54,237 nucleotides of DNA from Candidatus Ghiorseimicrobium undicola (GTDB lineage: Bacteria; Omnitrophota; Gorgyraeia; Ghiorseimicrobiales; Ghiorseimicrobiaceae): NCBI GenBank assembly GCA_002796125.1, contig PCWA01000045.1, forward strand, positions 1 to 54,237, given 5' to 3'. The notes under the pieces are model-generated. The model made no database searches, was not told the DNA's origin, and saw only the letters and a list, made by a program, of their open reading frames with translations. This document shows, piece by piece, positions 43,489 to 52,947 of this stretch. The translations under genes and the position numbers were made by a program. Within the stretch, counting starts at the first letter, position 1. Each line of letters opens with the position of its first letter.

Positions 43489-44766
43489 TTAGGCATTAGT
43501 CTGTTTTTTCATAAAATAAAACCATGGCATCGCGTATGCCTTCTGCGCGAATATCCATGCAAGCACAAACGAAACAAAATAGGCCCAGAAAGTTGCCTGG
43601 GCCGCTCCAACAGTTCCATGCTCCTTAATTAAGATATAATTCAGTATTATATTAATCAACGCGGCGGCGGTTGTAATTATCGGTATAAAAAATGTTTTTT
43701 TTGCATAAAAAATATAGCCGGCGACAATACGGTACATCCACTGAAAAGCGTATCCAAAAGCAACCCAGGAAATATATTTTTCTGCCCCATGAAATTCTTT
43801 GCTAATCAATAACTTCAGAAAATAAGGGGCCAATAAAATAAAAACAAAAGTCAGCAATAGAATAACGGCAAAAGAAATAAATATTAATTTGACAATTTTT
43901 TTATTTACGCGCGCGTCGTGCTTGTTTAAATTATCGAATAAAACCGGGCCCCAGGCTAAACCGTATGCACCTCCCAAAACAGCGATAAAAGAACCCATGG
44001 TATAGCCAACATTATATATGCCAGTGGCGGAAACCCCAACCATTTTATTTATAAAAAACCTGTCGATGCCGAATAAAACCCAGATATTTAAAGAGTGCAC
44101 CACAAGCGGCAGGCCATATTTTAAGATATCTTTTATGTATTCGAAATTTAAATGAAGTTTTATCAGGCGCCACTTAAGAAAAAAAAGCGTTGCGATTAAA
44201 CAAAATACCACCTGCGAAATTCCAGTTCCCAATATCCTACCCTGCCATTTATGACCAAGTAGAAATATCAGGGCGATTGATAAGGAAAGCTCAAAAATCG
44301 ACTGGGATATACGAAACAAGCCATTAAACAATGGTTTTTGCCGAGATATCCATATGCGCACCGCGCTCTCGATTATCGCAGTCGATAAAGCGACGACAGG
44401 GATAAATAAAATAAAATTAGGCGGAAAAGATAATAGCCCAGAAATGCTATCATTAAAAATCATAAATAAAAATAGTATTACGATAAATCCGCCGCATATG
44501 ACTGCCAAAGCAGAAGTTACGTATTCTGAAAAATTGAACCTTAAATCTTTATTAAAATAACCTCTGGCTATGGCGGCACTGGCGCCCAATTCGACAAACG
44601 GCGAAGATATCCCTAAGGCTGCCTGGAAAGAAGCTACAACCCCGAAATCAAACGGAGAAAGTAGGCGGGTAAATAACGGCAAAAATAGAAAACTAATCGC
44701 CTTATTTAATACGTTTGTTCCAGCATAGGCCGCTGTCGAAGTAAGTATCTTTTTTACCGGGCTCAC
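43489..44766 (-). CDS. Wzx-type polysaccharide flippase
   Basis: A 425-residue MATE/MVF-superfamily membrane protein with about 12-14 hydrophobic segments, for example ISFLFLPLFTRLLSPFDFG near the start, the hallmark of Wzx/RfbX lipid-linked oligosaccharide flippases. It would carry undecaprenyl-linked repeat units across the inner membrane, fitting the initiating transferase at 29336 and the ligase/polymerase at 28101. Its start overlaps the stop of the pyruvyl transferase gene by 4 bases. Confidence 0.9.
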   Translation of the reverse strand: MSPVKKILTSTAAYAGTNVLNKAISFLFLPLFTRLLSPFDFGVVASFQAALGISSPFVELGASAAIARGYFNKDLRFNFSEYVTSALAVICGGFIVILFLFMIFNDSISGLLSFPPNFILFIPVVALSTAIIESAVRIWISRQKPLFNGLFRISQSIFELSLSIALIFLLGHKWQGRILGTGISQVVFCLIATLFFLKWRLIKLHLNFEYIKDILKYGLPLVVHSLNIWVLFGIDRFFINKMVGVSATGIYNVGYTMGSFIAVLGGAYGLAWGPVLFDNLNKHDARVNKKIVKLIFISFAVILLLTFVFILLAPYFLKLLISKEFHGAEKYISWVAFGYAFQWMYRIVAGYIFYAKKTFFIPIITTAAALINIILNYILIKEHGTVGAAQATFWAYFVSFVLAWIFAQKAYAMPWFYFMKKQTNA

Positions 44767-45956
44767 GGAAAGGCCTCCGGTATGTTCTTAGACGCGAGTT
44801 CTTGCATATACGGAATCCTCCCGCCCAATAATTCGCGTAATGATTGCCGGTTCTTCAATAGATAATTAAAATTAGCAAGCATTTCCGGTTCGTTGTAACG
44901 TAAAAAATCCATCGTTCTTAAGGGGTAGCCAAGCTCATCTACTAAGCCCTCTATTTTATCGGTGTTTGACTTGAAGGGCAGGAACGGGGCCCTTGCCAAA
45001 ACCGAAAATATACAGTAATGAAACCTTCCGCTGACTACGAAACTTGCCCGCGCCAAAAAATCCAATAAATCCCTGATGGAATAATTAAAATCCACCACTT
45101 TTGCCTCCCGCCGAAAATTCCTTAAAAAGATGCTTTCGGAATCGGTAGTCGGCATTAAAATCACTTCCTGGTTAAGGGTATTTTTTATTAACTTAATCAT
45201 GCCCGATAAGTTAACTTCGGGAATTTCCGCGACATTTGTTTTTAAAAAAATGACCGCGTATTCTTTCCTAACCCCAATTTTTTTCATTAAGTGATCCCTG
45301 CGCCTTACGTCGGTGCTATAAGAAGTTAAGAAGGCTGCGTCCGCGGATAAGCTAACTTGGCTAATCCCCAACTCCATCAGCCTGTCATATGAGCGGCGGT
45401 CCCTGACGATCAGCGCATCTAATTGCGGATATATGAGTTGTATATATTCTCTAAAGCTGCCGCCGCTATTACGAATAAAATCAAACGAATGATTCGTAAT
45501 TAATACTTTTTTGTTATACTTTTTCTTGGCAATATATGCCTGTAATAACAATTCCACTGGCACTATGCCGTTTTTCCAATCGGCGTATTCATAAATATTG
45601 CCTTCGCCGTTTAGCACTACGACATCGCAAATCGCGACCAAGAACCCAAATAAGATATTTTTTTTAAGATAATTTTCGGCAAATAAATCTATTCCGCTTG
45701 CGGCAGGCAAAGCATTAAGTTTATATTTTCCGTATATTAAGGGAAACGGAAAGACAACAGACCCGCCCTTTTGTTGGATCAGCCTGATAAGAGAAGCACT
45801 GGTCATGCGGCATCCCAAATGCCGGGCCAAAGCGGTATAGTTCAACAGCAATACTCTTTTTCTGAATAGCCCGATTATAAGGTAAGCGGCTAAATAGTTA
45901 AAATAGAGCGCTGCGGTAAAAAACCGTTTTAAATAAGTGTAAAATTTTAAAAACAT
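44763..45956 (-). CDS. Polysaccharide pyruvyl transferase family protein
   Basis: From the ATG at 45956 it has 397 residues. CsaB/WcaK family members add pyruvate ketals to sugars. Seen: VVLNGEGNIYEYADWKNGI, VLITNHSFDFIRNSG, DALIVRDRRSYDRLMELGI (the family RD-x-S motif), LSADAAFLTSY, and FVVSGRFHYCIFSVLARAPF (the G-R-x-H motif near the C-terminus). The frame extends to 46076, but those 40 residues overlap the upstream gene and have no homology. The selected ATG lies 5 bases past that gene's stop codon. Confidence 0.85.
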   Translation of the reverse strand: MFLKFYTYLKRFFTAALYFNYLAAYLIIGLFRKRVLLLNYTALARHLGCRMTSASLIRLIQQKGGSVVFPFPLIYGKYKLNALPAASGIDLFAENYLKKNILFGFLVAICDVVVLNGEGNIYEYADWKNGIVPVELLLQAYIAKKKYNKKVLITNHSFDFIRNSGGSFREYIQLIYPQLDALIVRDRRSYDRLMELGISQVSLSADAAFLTSYSTDVRRRDHLMKKIGVRKEYAVIFLKTNVAEIPEVNLSGMIKLIKNTLNQEVILMPTTDSESIFLRNFRREAKVVDFNYSIRDLLDFLARASFVVSGRFHYCIFSVLARAPFLPFKSNTDKIEGLVDELGYPLRTMDFLRYNEPEMLANFNYLLKNRQSLRELLGGRIPYMQELASKNIPEAFP

Positions 45957-45960
45957 AGCC

Positions 45961-47898
45961 TCATCGTGACAGTAACTTTCTAAAGCGGGTAACAGCCATC
46001 CCATCAAAGAAAGGCTCGATTTTACCCTTTGCCTGTGTATCGAGGTATTTGTTATACGCCTCTTCATCGGTCTCAAATAATAATTCTTTTACCCGCTTGG
46101 TGAAATTCTGATAATCATGAATGACTAACCCGGGGACCTGATCCAAAATAGAGCCGCGGTACTTATCAAAGACATCGTAATATATCGCCTTCTTTCGCGC
46201 ACAAAGAGCCTCAAAAGCAGGGCTGGTAAAAGGCACAGCAACAATTAAATCGCTAAAGGCGATGACTTCTGAAGGGCTTATATATTCCGGTAATACGCAA
46301 CAACGTTTATGACTAGAAAATCCATCATAAGCATCAAGGATCTCCGGGCAAAACTTCACCATTGACCGGCGGGTCTTCTTCGGTTTAAAAATAACAAAAA
46401 TATCCGACAGGTCTTTAAGCAGCGATTCCACATGTTTAAAAAATTCCCTGCCTTCATCATAGCCCTGCATTAAATCATCGCCAAAAGTGGTATCAAACAC
46501 AGAAACAAATTTATAATTGCCGGCTGCGGCCTTAATCTTGCCGATATCGAGAATGCGCGAGGCAATCATGCCTTTTGCGATATTTGCCGTATGCTCAGCC
46601 CATAAACAACCGACGGTAATATATTCCTTGATATGCTGTAAATGATTTCTAAAATATTGTGTTAGTAAATCCGACCAGATTATGTAGTAGTCGTAAAAAA
46701 TAAAACCTATGCTATGATAGCGCAGGCTCATTAAAGGTTTATCGGCTGTTGCAGCGAAAATTCTGTGGCTTATCGAGTGTTCGTAATGCCACGCCCGCAT
46801 GGCGGGATTTTCGTTTTTTAAGATTACGTTACGGCCGATAGATTTTATGCCAACATCGTTAAAAGCAACAAGATTGGCTATTTTATAATTTTGACAAAAA
46901 CCCTTCCATGCCGCATAAATAAAGATTAATTTCAAATATGCTTCCATTATCGGTAAAAATGATGGTTTCTTCATGAATAAAAGGGAAAGAAAACCAAACA
47001 ATTCGGATATCGCTTTTGGTCCGATATTGGCATAGATATCATCTACAAAAAATAATTTATTGTCATCCATATATTTCCTGAATTCTTTTTTCAGCTTATG
47101 TTCAGAGATAAAAATTACGTCTTTTCGCAAAATTAGCGCATCGTCTACCAGAAAATCAACTTTCTGTACCTTATTTGCAAACTGCACTCCGGGATTTATC
47201 AGCATAACCGCATACCTAAAATCTTTACGCGCGGCTTTAACAGGAAAGAAAAATCCAAGCAAGAACCTAGCCGTAAACCATAACTGCAAGGCTGCCGCCT
47301 TTGAATAAAGCAATGCCGCTTCCCGCTGCCAACTGATAAAACTAAGAGCAATCAGCAGTTTTGGAAAGGGACATCTTCCGTTATGCTTATATTTAAGGCT
47401 ATTTTCCTGCAATATACGTCGCGTACAAAGATAAAAATAAGCCTCATCTCCTGCCGACCTGACTCTTTCTGTGCCGTTAGAGGGAATAACAAAAAGTTTG
47501 GCTTGAGGGAATTTTTCCCGCAACTGAAAAAGCATATCATCAAGATAATAAAATCTCGCCAGTTTTTCGTTTAATACTTTCTTAAAAGCTAATTCAATAT
47601 TATCATCAGCATATAACTCCTTCGCCTTTAATATAAGCTGGTCTTTGACAAAAATTTTATATAATTCGTTTATATTATCAAAGGCCTCATCCGTGTTCAT
47701 TCCGCAAAAACTCGTAATTCTTTGGTTTAAATCTATTTGCTGAATTATGCCCTTGTCGCATGCGCCCTTAAACGCAGCGCTTCTTTTAACCTTTTGCGTA
47801 GCCCTGATATAAAAAATCTTATACCTTAAAAGGCGATAAAACCTGATAAGCATCAACCATAAGGGAGAAATTTCTTCTACGACGATAACCTTTTCCAT
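45961..47898 (-). CDS. Large unassigned surface-glycan protein (645 aa)
   Basis: I do not recognise the family firmly. The N-terminal 200 residues are mostly helical and polar; a hydrophobic stretch occurs near 215-235 (WFTARFLLGFFFPV). The C-terminal third resembles the donor half of a GT-B transferase (FVSVFDTTFGDDLMQGYDEG, FVIFKPKKTRRS, VIAFSDLIVAVPFTSPAFEA), similar in layout to the gene at 40574. The frame reaches 47946, but the ATG at 47898, placed 7 bases after the preceding stop, is more likely. Probably a transferase for a rare or charged sugar. Confidence 0.75.
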   Translation of the reverse strand: MEKVIVVEEISPLWLMLIRFYRLLRYKIFYIRATQKVKRSAAFKGACDKGIIQQIDLNQRITSFCGMNTDEAFDNINELYKIFVKDQLILKAKELYADDNIELAFKKVLNEKLARFYYLDDMLFQLREKFPQAKLFVIPSNGTERVRSAGDEAYFYLCTRRILQENSLKYKHNGRCPFPKLLIALSFISWQREAALLYSKAAALQLWFTARFLLGFFFPVKAARKDFRYAVMLINPGVQFANKVQKVDFLVDDALILRKDVIFISEHKLKKEFRKYMDDNKLFFVDDIYANIGPKAISELFGFLSLLFMKKPSFLPIMEAYLKLIFIYAAWKGFCQNYKIANLVAFNDVGIKSIGRNVILKNENPAMRAWHYEHSISHRIFAATADKPLMSLRYHSIGFIFYDYYIIWSDLLTQYFRNHLQHIKEYITVGCLWAEHTANIAKGMIASRILDIGKIKAAAGNYKFVSVFDTTFGDDLMQGYDEGREFFKHVESLLKDLSDIFVIFKPKKTRRSMVKFCPEILDAYDGFSSHKRCCVLPEYISPSEVIAFSDLIVAVPFTSPAFEALCARKKAIYYDVFDKYRGSILDQVPGLVIHDYQNFTKRVKELLFETDEEAYNKYLDTQAKGKIEPFFDGMAVTRFRKLLSR

Positions 47899-47905
47899 AA
47901 TAAAC

Positions 47906-49294
47906 TTATGTTTGCCGGAATCCGCGGAAATTAACGTTTCTTCCAAGATAAAGGCTTTTGGCTTCGTTTATCCGCTCGCCTGACTTCTTTTTGAAATAAT
48001 TGTTCAATAATTCAGTATTTGCTTCAAGTAGGCATTTATGGAATTCTGAATCGCTCATTTGCGTAAAATTTACGGAGACTAAATCTGAATTTACGTGCTT
48101 ATTTTCGTAAAAATCCCCGCAATCCTTCAGGAGGCCATTTTTTATGGCATGATAATACAAAGGAGACCCCGGATACGGAGTAACCGGCCTGATGGTACGC
48201 AACTGAGAACAATCATCGTATTTTACGAGAAACCTCACTGCTTTTTTAAGGGTTTTTTTTGTATCTCCGATATTACCGAAAATCATATTAAATCCGGGGC
48301 TTATGCCTGATGCAAGCGTTGCCTCTATTCCTTTAACTATCATCTCGGCAGTCAGGCCTTTTTTCATATTTTTAAGCACATTATCATCCATAGATTCAAT
48401 ACCGTAATTAATAAACAAGCAGCCCGCCTTTTTCATTAAGCCTAATACTTTCGGCAAGGCGAAATTAAGCCTTCCATTGCAGCACCACTTTATGTTAAGC
48501 CCTGCCTTTAAAAAAGCCTCACAAATATCCGTAACTCTTTTAGATGACGACATCAAAAGTTCATCAGAGAAAATAACATAGGTTATCCGGTACTTATTTT
48601 TCAGAAACTCTATTTCCTCGATAATCGCCTCGGGCTTACGCGGCCTAAAACCCTCGTCCATCCTGTAGCAAAAAGTACACTTAAAAGGACACCCTCTTCC
48701 TGATACCACCGGCATAACAAAATCCCGGTTATCAGCGTGAGGCGCCCTTAATAACCTGTAATAATCCAACGGGAATAACTCAAAGGCTGGAAACGGCAAA
48801 GAGTCTATGTCTTTGATTAACTCCCTTCTGGGATTAATTACGACCTTGCCTTTATCGCAAAAAGCGACCCCTTTTACAGAGCCCAAATCCCTCCGCTTAT
48901 TTAACGCCTCCAATAATTCAACTATTGTCGCATCACCCTCGCCGATGACAGCCGCATCTGCGTTGGTTTTTTTTAAGAAATATTCCGGCTCAGGAGATGG
49001 TCCATGCCCGCCGATTATAAAATACGGCCTATGCTTTGTATTATTTACCGCCCGCGCAATCTTTAAAAGCTGCCGATATTGGTAATAGCCGGCGATAACA
49101 CCGACTCCTGCCACGTCGAATTTATTTTTATTTAAGAAATCCGTGAGGTGCTCATCGGGATAATGGAATTTATCCTGATTATAAATCGCAACCTCATGTC
49201 CTGCGTTTTTTACGGCCGCGGCAATATAGGCTAAGCCATGGGGAAACCAGCTTATGTAGGAACCATTATCGTAGGCGATAAGAAGCACTTTCAT
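47906..49294 (-). CDS. B12-binding radical SAM protein
   Basis: 462 residues. The cobalamin-binding domain (LIAYDNGSYISWFPHGLAYI, FIIGGHGPSPEPEYF, AVIGEGDATIVELLEAL) is followed by the radical SAM core with CPFKCTFC (C-x3-C-x2-C) in VVSGRGCPFKCTFCYRMDEG, then FSDELLMSS and INYGIESMDDNVLKNMKKGL. Such enzymes often methylate or rearrange carbons of complex substrates. It overlaps the CMP-sugar synthetase gene by 4 bases, so it may act on the nonulosonic acid or on its carrier glycan. Confidence 0.9.
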   Translation of the reverse strand: MKVLLIAYDNGSYISWFPHGLAYIAAAVKNAGHEVAIYNQDKFHYPDEHLTDFLNKNKFDVAGVGVIAGYYQYRQLLKIARAVNNTKHRPYFIIGGHGPSPEPEYFLKKTNADAAVIGEGDATIVELLEALNKRRDLGSVKGVAFCDKGKVVINPRRELIKDIDSLPFPAFELFPLDYYRLLRAPHADNRDFVMPVVSGRGCPFKCTFCYRMDEGFRPRKPEAIIEEIEFLKNKYRITYVIFSDELLMSSSKRVTDICEAFLKAGLNIKWCCNGRLNFALPKVLGLMKKAGCLFINYGIESMDDNVLKNMKKGLTAEMIVKGIEATLASGISPGFNMIFGNIGDTKKTLKKAVRFLVKYDDCSQLRTIRPVTPYPGSPLYYHAIKNGLLKDCGDFYENKHVNSDLVSVNFTQMSDSEFHKCLLEANTELLNNYFKKKSGERINEAKSLYLGRNVNFRGFRQT

Positions 49295-49998
49295 TTATTT
49301 TTAGCCCTCACAGAAAGAATGAGTTCGGCCAGCGCGAAATCATCCGCCGTGTCGATATCGACCGCGTTTTCCCATTTTAGAGTAAAAATTTTATAATTCC
49401 TGCTGTAAAACGTTTTTTCCCTTTCAAGCGCTCCCGTTTTAGCAATCCATACCGCGCCACTTGGGCAATATAATTCTTCTAAATCCTGAGAGCGCATCTT
49501 TATCTGCCGGGGAAATAGCGGCCGCGGAGGGCCGTTATCTTTACCTGCCATTAACGCCCACCAAGGGTTCATCCAGCCAAACTTAAAAACGCTTACCTGA
49601 AATTCAGTGCCGGTTTTATTGAAATTATCCAACGCCATAGTTATGTCATTATCGGTCCGGGTGGGGCAATTCGGCATGAGCTGGACAACTATATTATAAT
49701 TCTTCTTTTTATATTCCTGCATTCTCAACATGGCATTAAACGTGGCTATCGCGATTGGCGCAGAATCCGTGGCATCTTCGGGATCGCGTAAAAAAGGCGC
49801 CTGTGCCCCTAACTGCCTGCTTAAAGCGGCGATTTCTTCGCTGTCGGTGCTGACAAGGACATCTTCGAAAATACCGCTGGCAAGCGCTGCCTCAATTGTC
49901 CAGGCAATCATCGGTTTCCCAGCCAATGGGATAATATTTTTTTTGGGTATTCTTTTAGAGCCCGCGCGAGCGGGAATCACCGCTAATATATTTTTCAT
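49291..49998 (-). CDS. CMP-nonulosonic acid cytidylyltransferase (NeuA/PseF-like)
   Basis: Activates a sialic-type sugar with CTP. 235 residues, the standard length. The nucleotide-binding start is ILAVIPARAGSKRIPKKNII, followed by PLAGKPMIAWTIEAAL, VSTDSEEIAALSRQLGAQ and VVQLMPNCPTRTDNDI. The C-terminal VDIDTADDFALAE is typical. Sequence does not reveal whether the substrate is neuraminic, legionaminic or pseudaminic acid. It is downstream of the aminotransferase fusion and NeuB. Confidence 0.92.
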   Translation of the reverse strand: MKNILAVIPARAGSKRIPKKNIIPLAGKPMIAWTIEAALASGIFEDVLVSTDSEEIAALSRQLGAQAPFLRDPEDATDSAPIAIATFNAMLRMQEYKKKNYNIVVQLMPNCPTRTDNDITMALDNFNKTGTEFQVSVFKFGWMNPWWALMAGKDNGPPRPLFPRQIKMRSQDLEELYCPSGAVWIAKTGALEREKTFYSRNYKIFTLKWENAVDIDTADDFALAELILSVRAKNK

Positions 49999-50025
49999 AA
50001 TTATCCGATATGCATCAATTAGAAA

Positions 50026-51843
50026 TCAATGTTTGTTGGGCTTTCTCACGCGATAAATAGCGTAGCATATCTTCTCCAAGGTATCGACAGTCATATGAGA
50101 ATAAATAGGAAGACAAAGTATATTATTCGACAAAAATTCTGTATTGCTTAACTTTTCTGCCCTATGTTTTATTGCCCTATAGGCGGCCATCTTATGTAAA
50201 GGGGGATGAAAATATTTTTTAGTAAATATCCCTTCTGCGGAAAGACGCTCTGCCAATTCATCACGGCCCATCCCAAACTTACGCCTGTTAATTACAATGG
50301 AAAAATCCTTAAAGGTGCTTACGCGCCCATCTTTAATGTGCTGGAAGATTATGCCGGGAATCTCCGACAACCTTTTCCGGTAAAGATTGACTAAATCATT
50401 ACGCATGCGCACAAATTTATCCAATAAAGGCATACCCTCCAAGGCAATCGCGGCATGGAATTCAGACATTTTACCGTTAAGGCCGATAAACTGGCAGTCA
50501 TAATTACTGCCTGAGCCGTAATTTCTCCCAAGGCTTAGCTTTTCCATAAATTTTTTATCATTTGAGGTTACGGCTCCGCCTTCTGCGGAAGTAATAACCT
50601 TGGTTCCGGAAAATGAAAAACATTCCGCATCTCCAAATGAACCTATTGGCTTATCTTTATACCTTGAACCTAACGCATGCGCGGAATCAAAAATTAACTT
50701 TAAATTATGTTTTTTTGCGATTGCCTCAAGCTTTTCAACATCAGCAGGATTACCGAATATATGCACTGCCAAGATCGCGGAGGTTTTTGCGGTAATCTTA
50801 CGTTCTACATCTTCCGGGCTGATATTAAAAGTATCGGGGTCGATATCGGCAAACACCGGCATAAGCCCATTCCAGACCACTGCATGGCCCGTAGCGGAAA
50901 AAGTAAAACTGGGCAATATCACCTCACCAGTTAGGTTCATAGCCTTTAAAACCAACATCAAAGCGCTTGTGGCATTCGGAAAGGTTAATGCCGCCTTCAC
51001 GGACAGCCTTTTTCTCAATTCAGCCTCTAGTTCTTTTGAGTATTTCGCGAAATTTGATAAAAGCAAACTCTTGGCAATATCTCTGAATCTTCCATCTAAT
51101 AAAGGGTAATCCGGGAGCGTTGGCTGAGCCACATATATCTTATCGGCTATGGAAACGTCGGGGTTAGCCTCAACGTAGATATTTTTAGTATGTTTTTTTT
51201 CTCCGTATTTAATAACCGTGGATTTTTCCGGCAGATCTTTGTCTACAATCGCCCCCGGCCCTATTAATGCGGCAGAGCCGATATGTATATCCGGTAAAAC
51301 AGCCGCCCCTAACCCAATAAAACAAAAATCATCAATTTTTACCCTCGCCTCAGTCTTTGCCCCCTGGCCAAAATAAACAGAAAAACCAAGCTTTGTATCA
51401 TGTTCGACAATCGCGCCGGTATTAATAATGTTTACCTTATCAATAATAACGTTATTTCCTATCACCGCGCGCGCGCCGATAAAACTTCCTTCGCCGATAA
51501 CCGCGCGCTTGCTAACCGTAGCCGAGGGATGAATAATCGTGGCTATTTTAAGGTTCCTTTTCTTAAGAAGGTTAAAAAGCCTGCCTCTGGCAGCGTTATC
51601 ACCTATCGCAATATGCACGTAATCAGCGTTTATTTTCATCCTGCCCAAATCATCCGTTAAGCCCAAAACCGGTATCCCGTTGATTAAAGAATCCTGTAAA
51701 TTACGGGCATTATCAATAAAACCTATTACCTTATAGCCGCCGATTGACTGAAGAGCATCCAAAACCACTCCGGCATGGCCGTCAATCCGCGCCCCAATAA
51801 TTACAATCTTTTGTTTTTTCTTTTTAGTTATCATTTTATCCAA
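50026..51843 (-). CDS. Fusion: NeuD-like sugar acyltransferase + DegT/DnrJ aminotransferase
   Basis: 605 residues. Residues 1-215 form a NeuD/PglD-type O- or N-acyltransferase: IVIIGARIDGHAGVVLDAL start, then left-handed beta-helix hexapeptides (VIGEGSFIGARAVIGNNVII, IGSAALIGPGAIVDKDLP). Residues 250-600 form a PLP aminotransferase: LTFPNATSALMLVL, AVHIFGNPADVEKLE, IFDSAHALGS, and CFSFSGTKVITSAEGGAV with the Schiff-base Lys. Together they could install an amino group and then acetylate it on a nonulosonic acid precursor. Start is TTG, preceded by GGAG; an in-frame ATG lies 3 codons on. Confidence 0.87.
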   Translation of the reverse strand: MDKMITKKKKQKIVIIGARIDGHAGVVLDALQSIGGYKVIGFIDNARNLQDSLINGIPVLGLTDDLGRMKINADYVHIAIGDNAARGRLFNLLKKRNLKIATIIHPSATVSKRAVIGEGSFIGARAVIGNNVIIDKVNIINTGAIVEHDTKLGFSVYFGQGAKTEARVKIDDFCFIGLGAAVLPDIHIGSAALIGPGAIVDKDLPEKSTVIKYGEKKHTKNIYVEANPDVSIADKIYVAQPTLPDYPLLDGRFRDIAKSLLLSNFAKYSKELEAELRKRLSVKAALTFPNATSALMLVLKAMNLTGEVILPSFTFSATGHAVVWNGLMPVFADIDPDTFNISPEDVERKITAKTSAILAVHIFGNPADVEKLEAIAKKHNLKLIFDSAHALGSRYKDKPIGSFGDAECFSFSGTKVITSAEGGAVTSNDKKFMEKLSLGRNYGSGSNYDCQFIGLNGKMSEFHAAIALEGMPLLDKFVRMRNDLVNLYRKRLSEIPGIIFQHIKDGRVSTFKDFSIVINRRKFGMGRDELAERLSAEGIFTKKYFHPPLHKMAAYRAIKHRAEKLSNTEFLSNNILCLPIYSHMTVDTLEKICYAIYRVRKPNKH

Positions 51844-51881
51844 CTGACGCTCCTTTTAGGCGTTACGATTCTTCTTAATCC

Positions 51882-52943
51882 TTAACGCAGCATATTCCAA
51901 CAGATAACTTCGTCTTGGGCAATGTCCACGGCAGTTTTTTTACCGATAACCCTATCAAGATATTTAGGAGCTATCCCTGTCCCCGGACGCTTTAATTTAA
52001 GCATCTCGGATTTCAGTATTTCTCCGGATGCGATATCTCTTGCGGCGACCAGGCTACGCCGATGAACCAACCTCTGCTTAAGCTCAATCGGCATAATCCG
52101 CTTTGTGCCGTTACCAAGGCATGCCCCCACCTCCCTTATCCCCTTTACCATGTTTTTCAAATCTTCGGGACTAAGAGAAGCTTTGTGGTCAGGCCCGAAA
52201 TCAGCGGTATTAAGCGTAAAATGTTTTTCAAATATCTTAACACCTTTCGCCCTTGCGGCTAAAGGAACCGCTATACCCAAAGAATGGTCAGAAAGCCCAA
52301 CAGGAAGGCCGGACATTTTATGCAGCGTATCTATTACCCTGATATTCATATCTTTAATACGAGATGGGTACCAAGAAACACAGTGCATAAGGATAATCCG
52401 CCTTGCCCTATTTTTCAAAAGTAATTTATACGCCTCTTTAATCTCCGCATAAGATGCCATGCCTGTAGATAAAATTACCGGTAGACGCGTCCGTGAAACT
52501 TTTTCTAAAAAAGGAAAATTTGTCAAATCCCCGGAGGCAATTTTTATCGCCTCGACCCCAAGATCAACCAAAAAATCAAGCGACTTCTCATCAAAGGGGG
52601 TAGATAAGAACTTTATTTTATTTTTTTTGCAATAATTAAAAATATCCTCCTGTTTATCAAAAGTTATTTCGAGCCTCTTGGCTAAATCCAAAAAGTTTTC
52701 ACCTTTATGGCTCCCTTCTTTTATATAAGAAGATGAGATCGCCTGCCTAGAAATAACCTCGGCTGGTATAAAAGTCTGGAACTTAACCGCGTCTGCCTTC
52801 GCCACAATAGCAACATCAACTAATTTAAGGGCCTTTTTGAAATTACCGTCATGGTTAATCCCTGCCTCGGCGATAACTAAGGCCTCTCCTGGAGAATCGT
52901 TCGATACATCTTTGCCAAAAAGCATAAATCTTTTTTTCCTCAT
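51882..52943 (-). CDS. neuB: Nonulosonic acid synthase (NeuB-like)
   Basis: Condenses a six-carbon amino sugar with phosphoenolpyruvate to a nine-carbon nonulosonic acid. 353 residues: an NeuB barrel (ALVIAEAGINHDGNFKKAL, AVKFQTFIPAEV, FLSTPFDEKSLDFLV, IKIASGDLTNFPFL, PVGLSDHSLGIAV and FEKHFTLN) and a C-terminal antifreeze-like SAF domain (LVAARDIASGEILKSEML). This resembles NeuB, LegI and PseI equally. It lies downstream of the formyltransferase gene by 4 bases, suggesting joint use. Confidence 0.93.
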   Translation of the reverse strand: MRKKRFMLFGKDVSNDSPGEALVIAEAGINHDGNFKKALKLVDVAIVAKADAVKFQTFIPAEVISRQAISSSYIKEGSHKGENFLDLAKRLEITFDKQEDIFNYCKKNKIKFLSTPFDEKSLDFLVDLGVEAIKIASGDLTNFPFLEKVSRTRLPVILSTGMASYAEIKEAYKLLLKNRARRIILMHCVSWYPSRIKDMNIRVIDTLHKMSGLPVGLSDHSLGIAVPLAARAKGVKIFEKHFTLNTADFGPDHKASLSPEDLKNMVKGIREVGACLGNGTKRIMPIELKQRLVHRRSLVAARDIASGEILKSEMLKLKRPGTGIAPKYLDRVIGKKTAVDIAQDEVICWNMLR

Positions 52944-52947
52944 TGTC

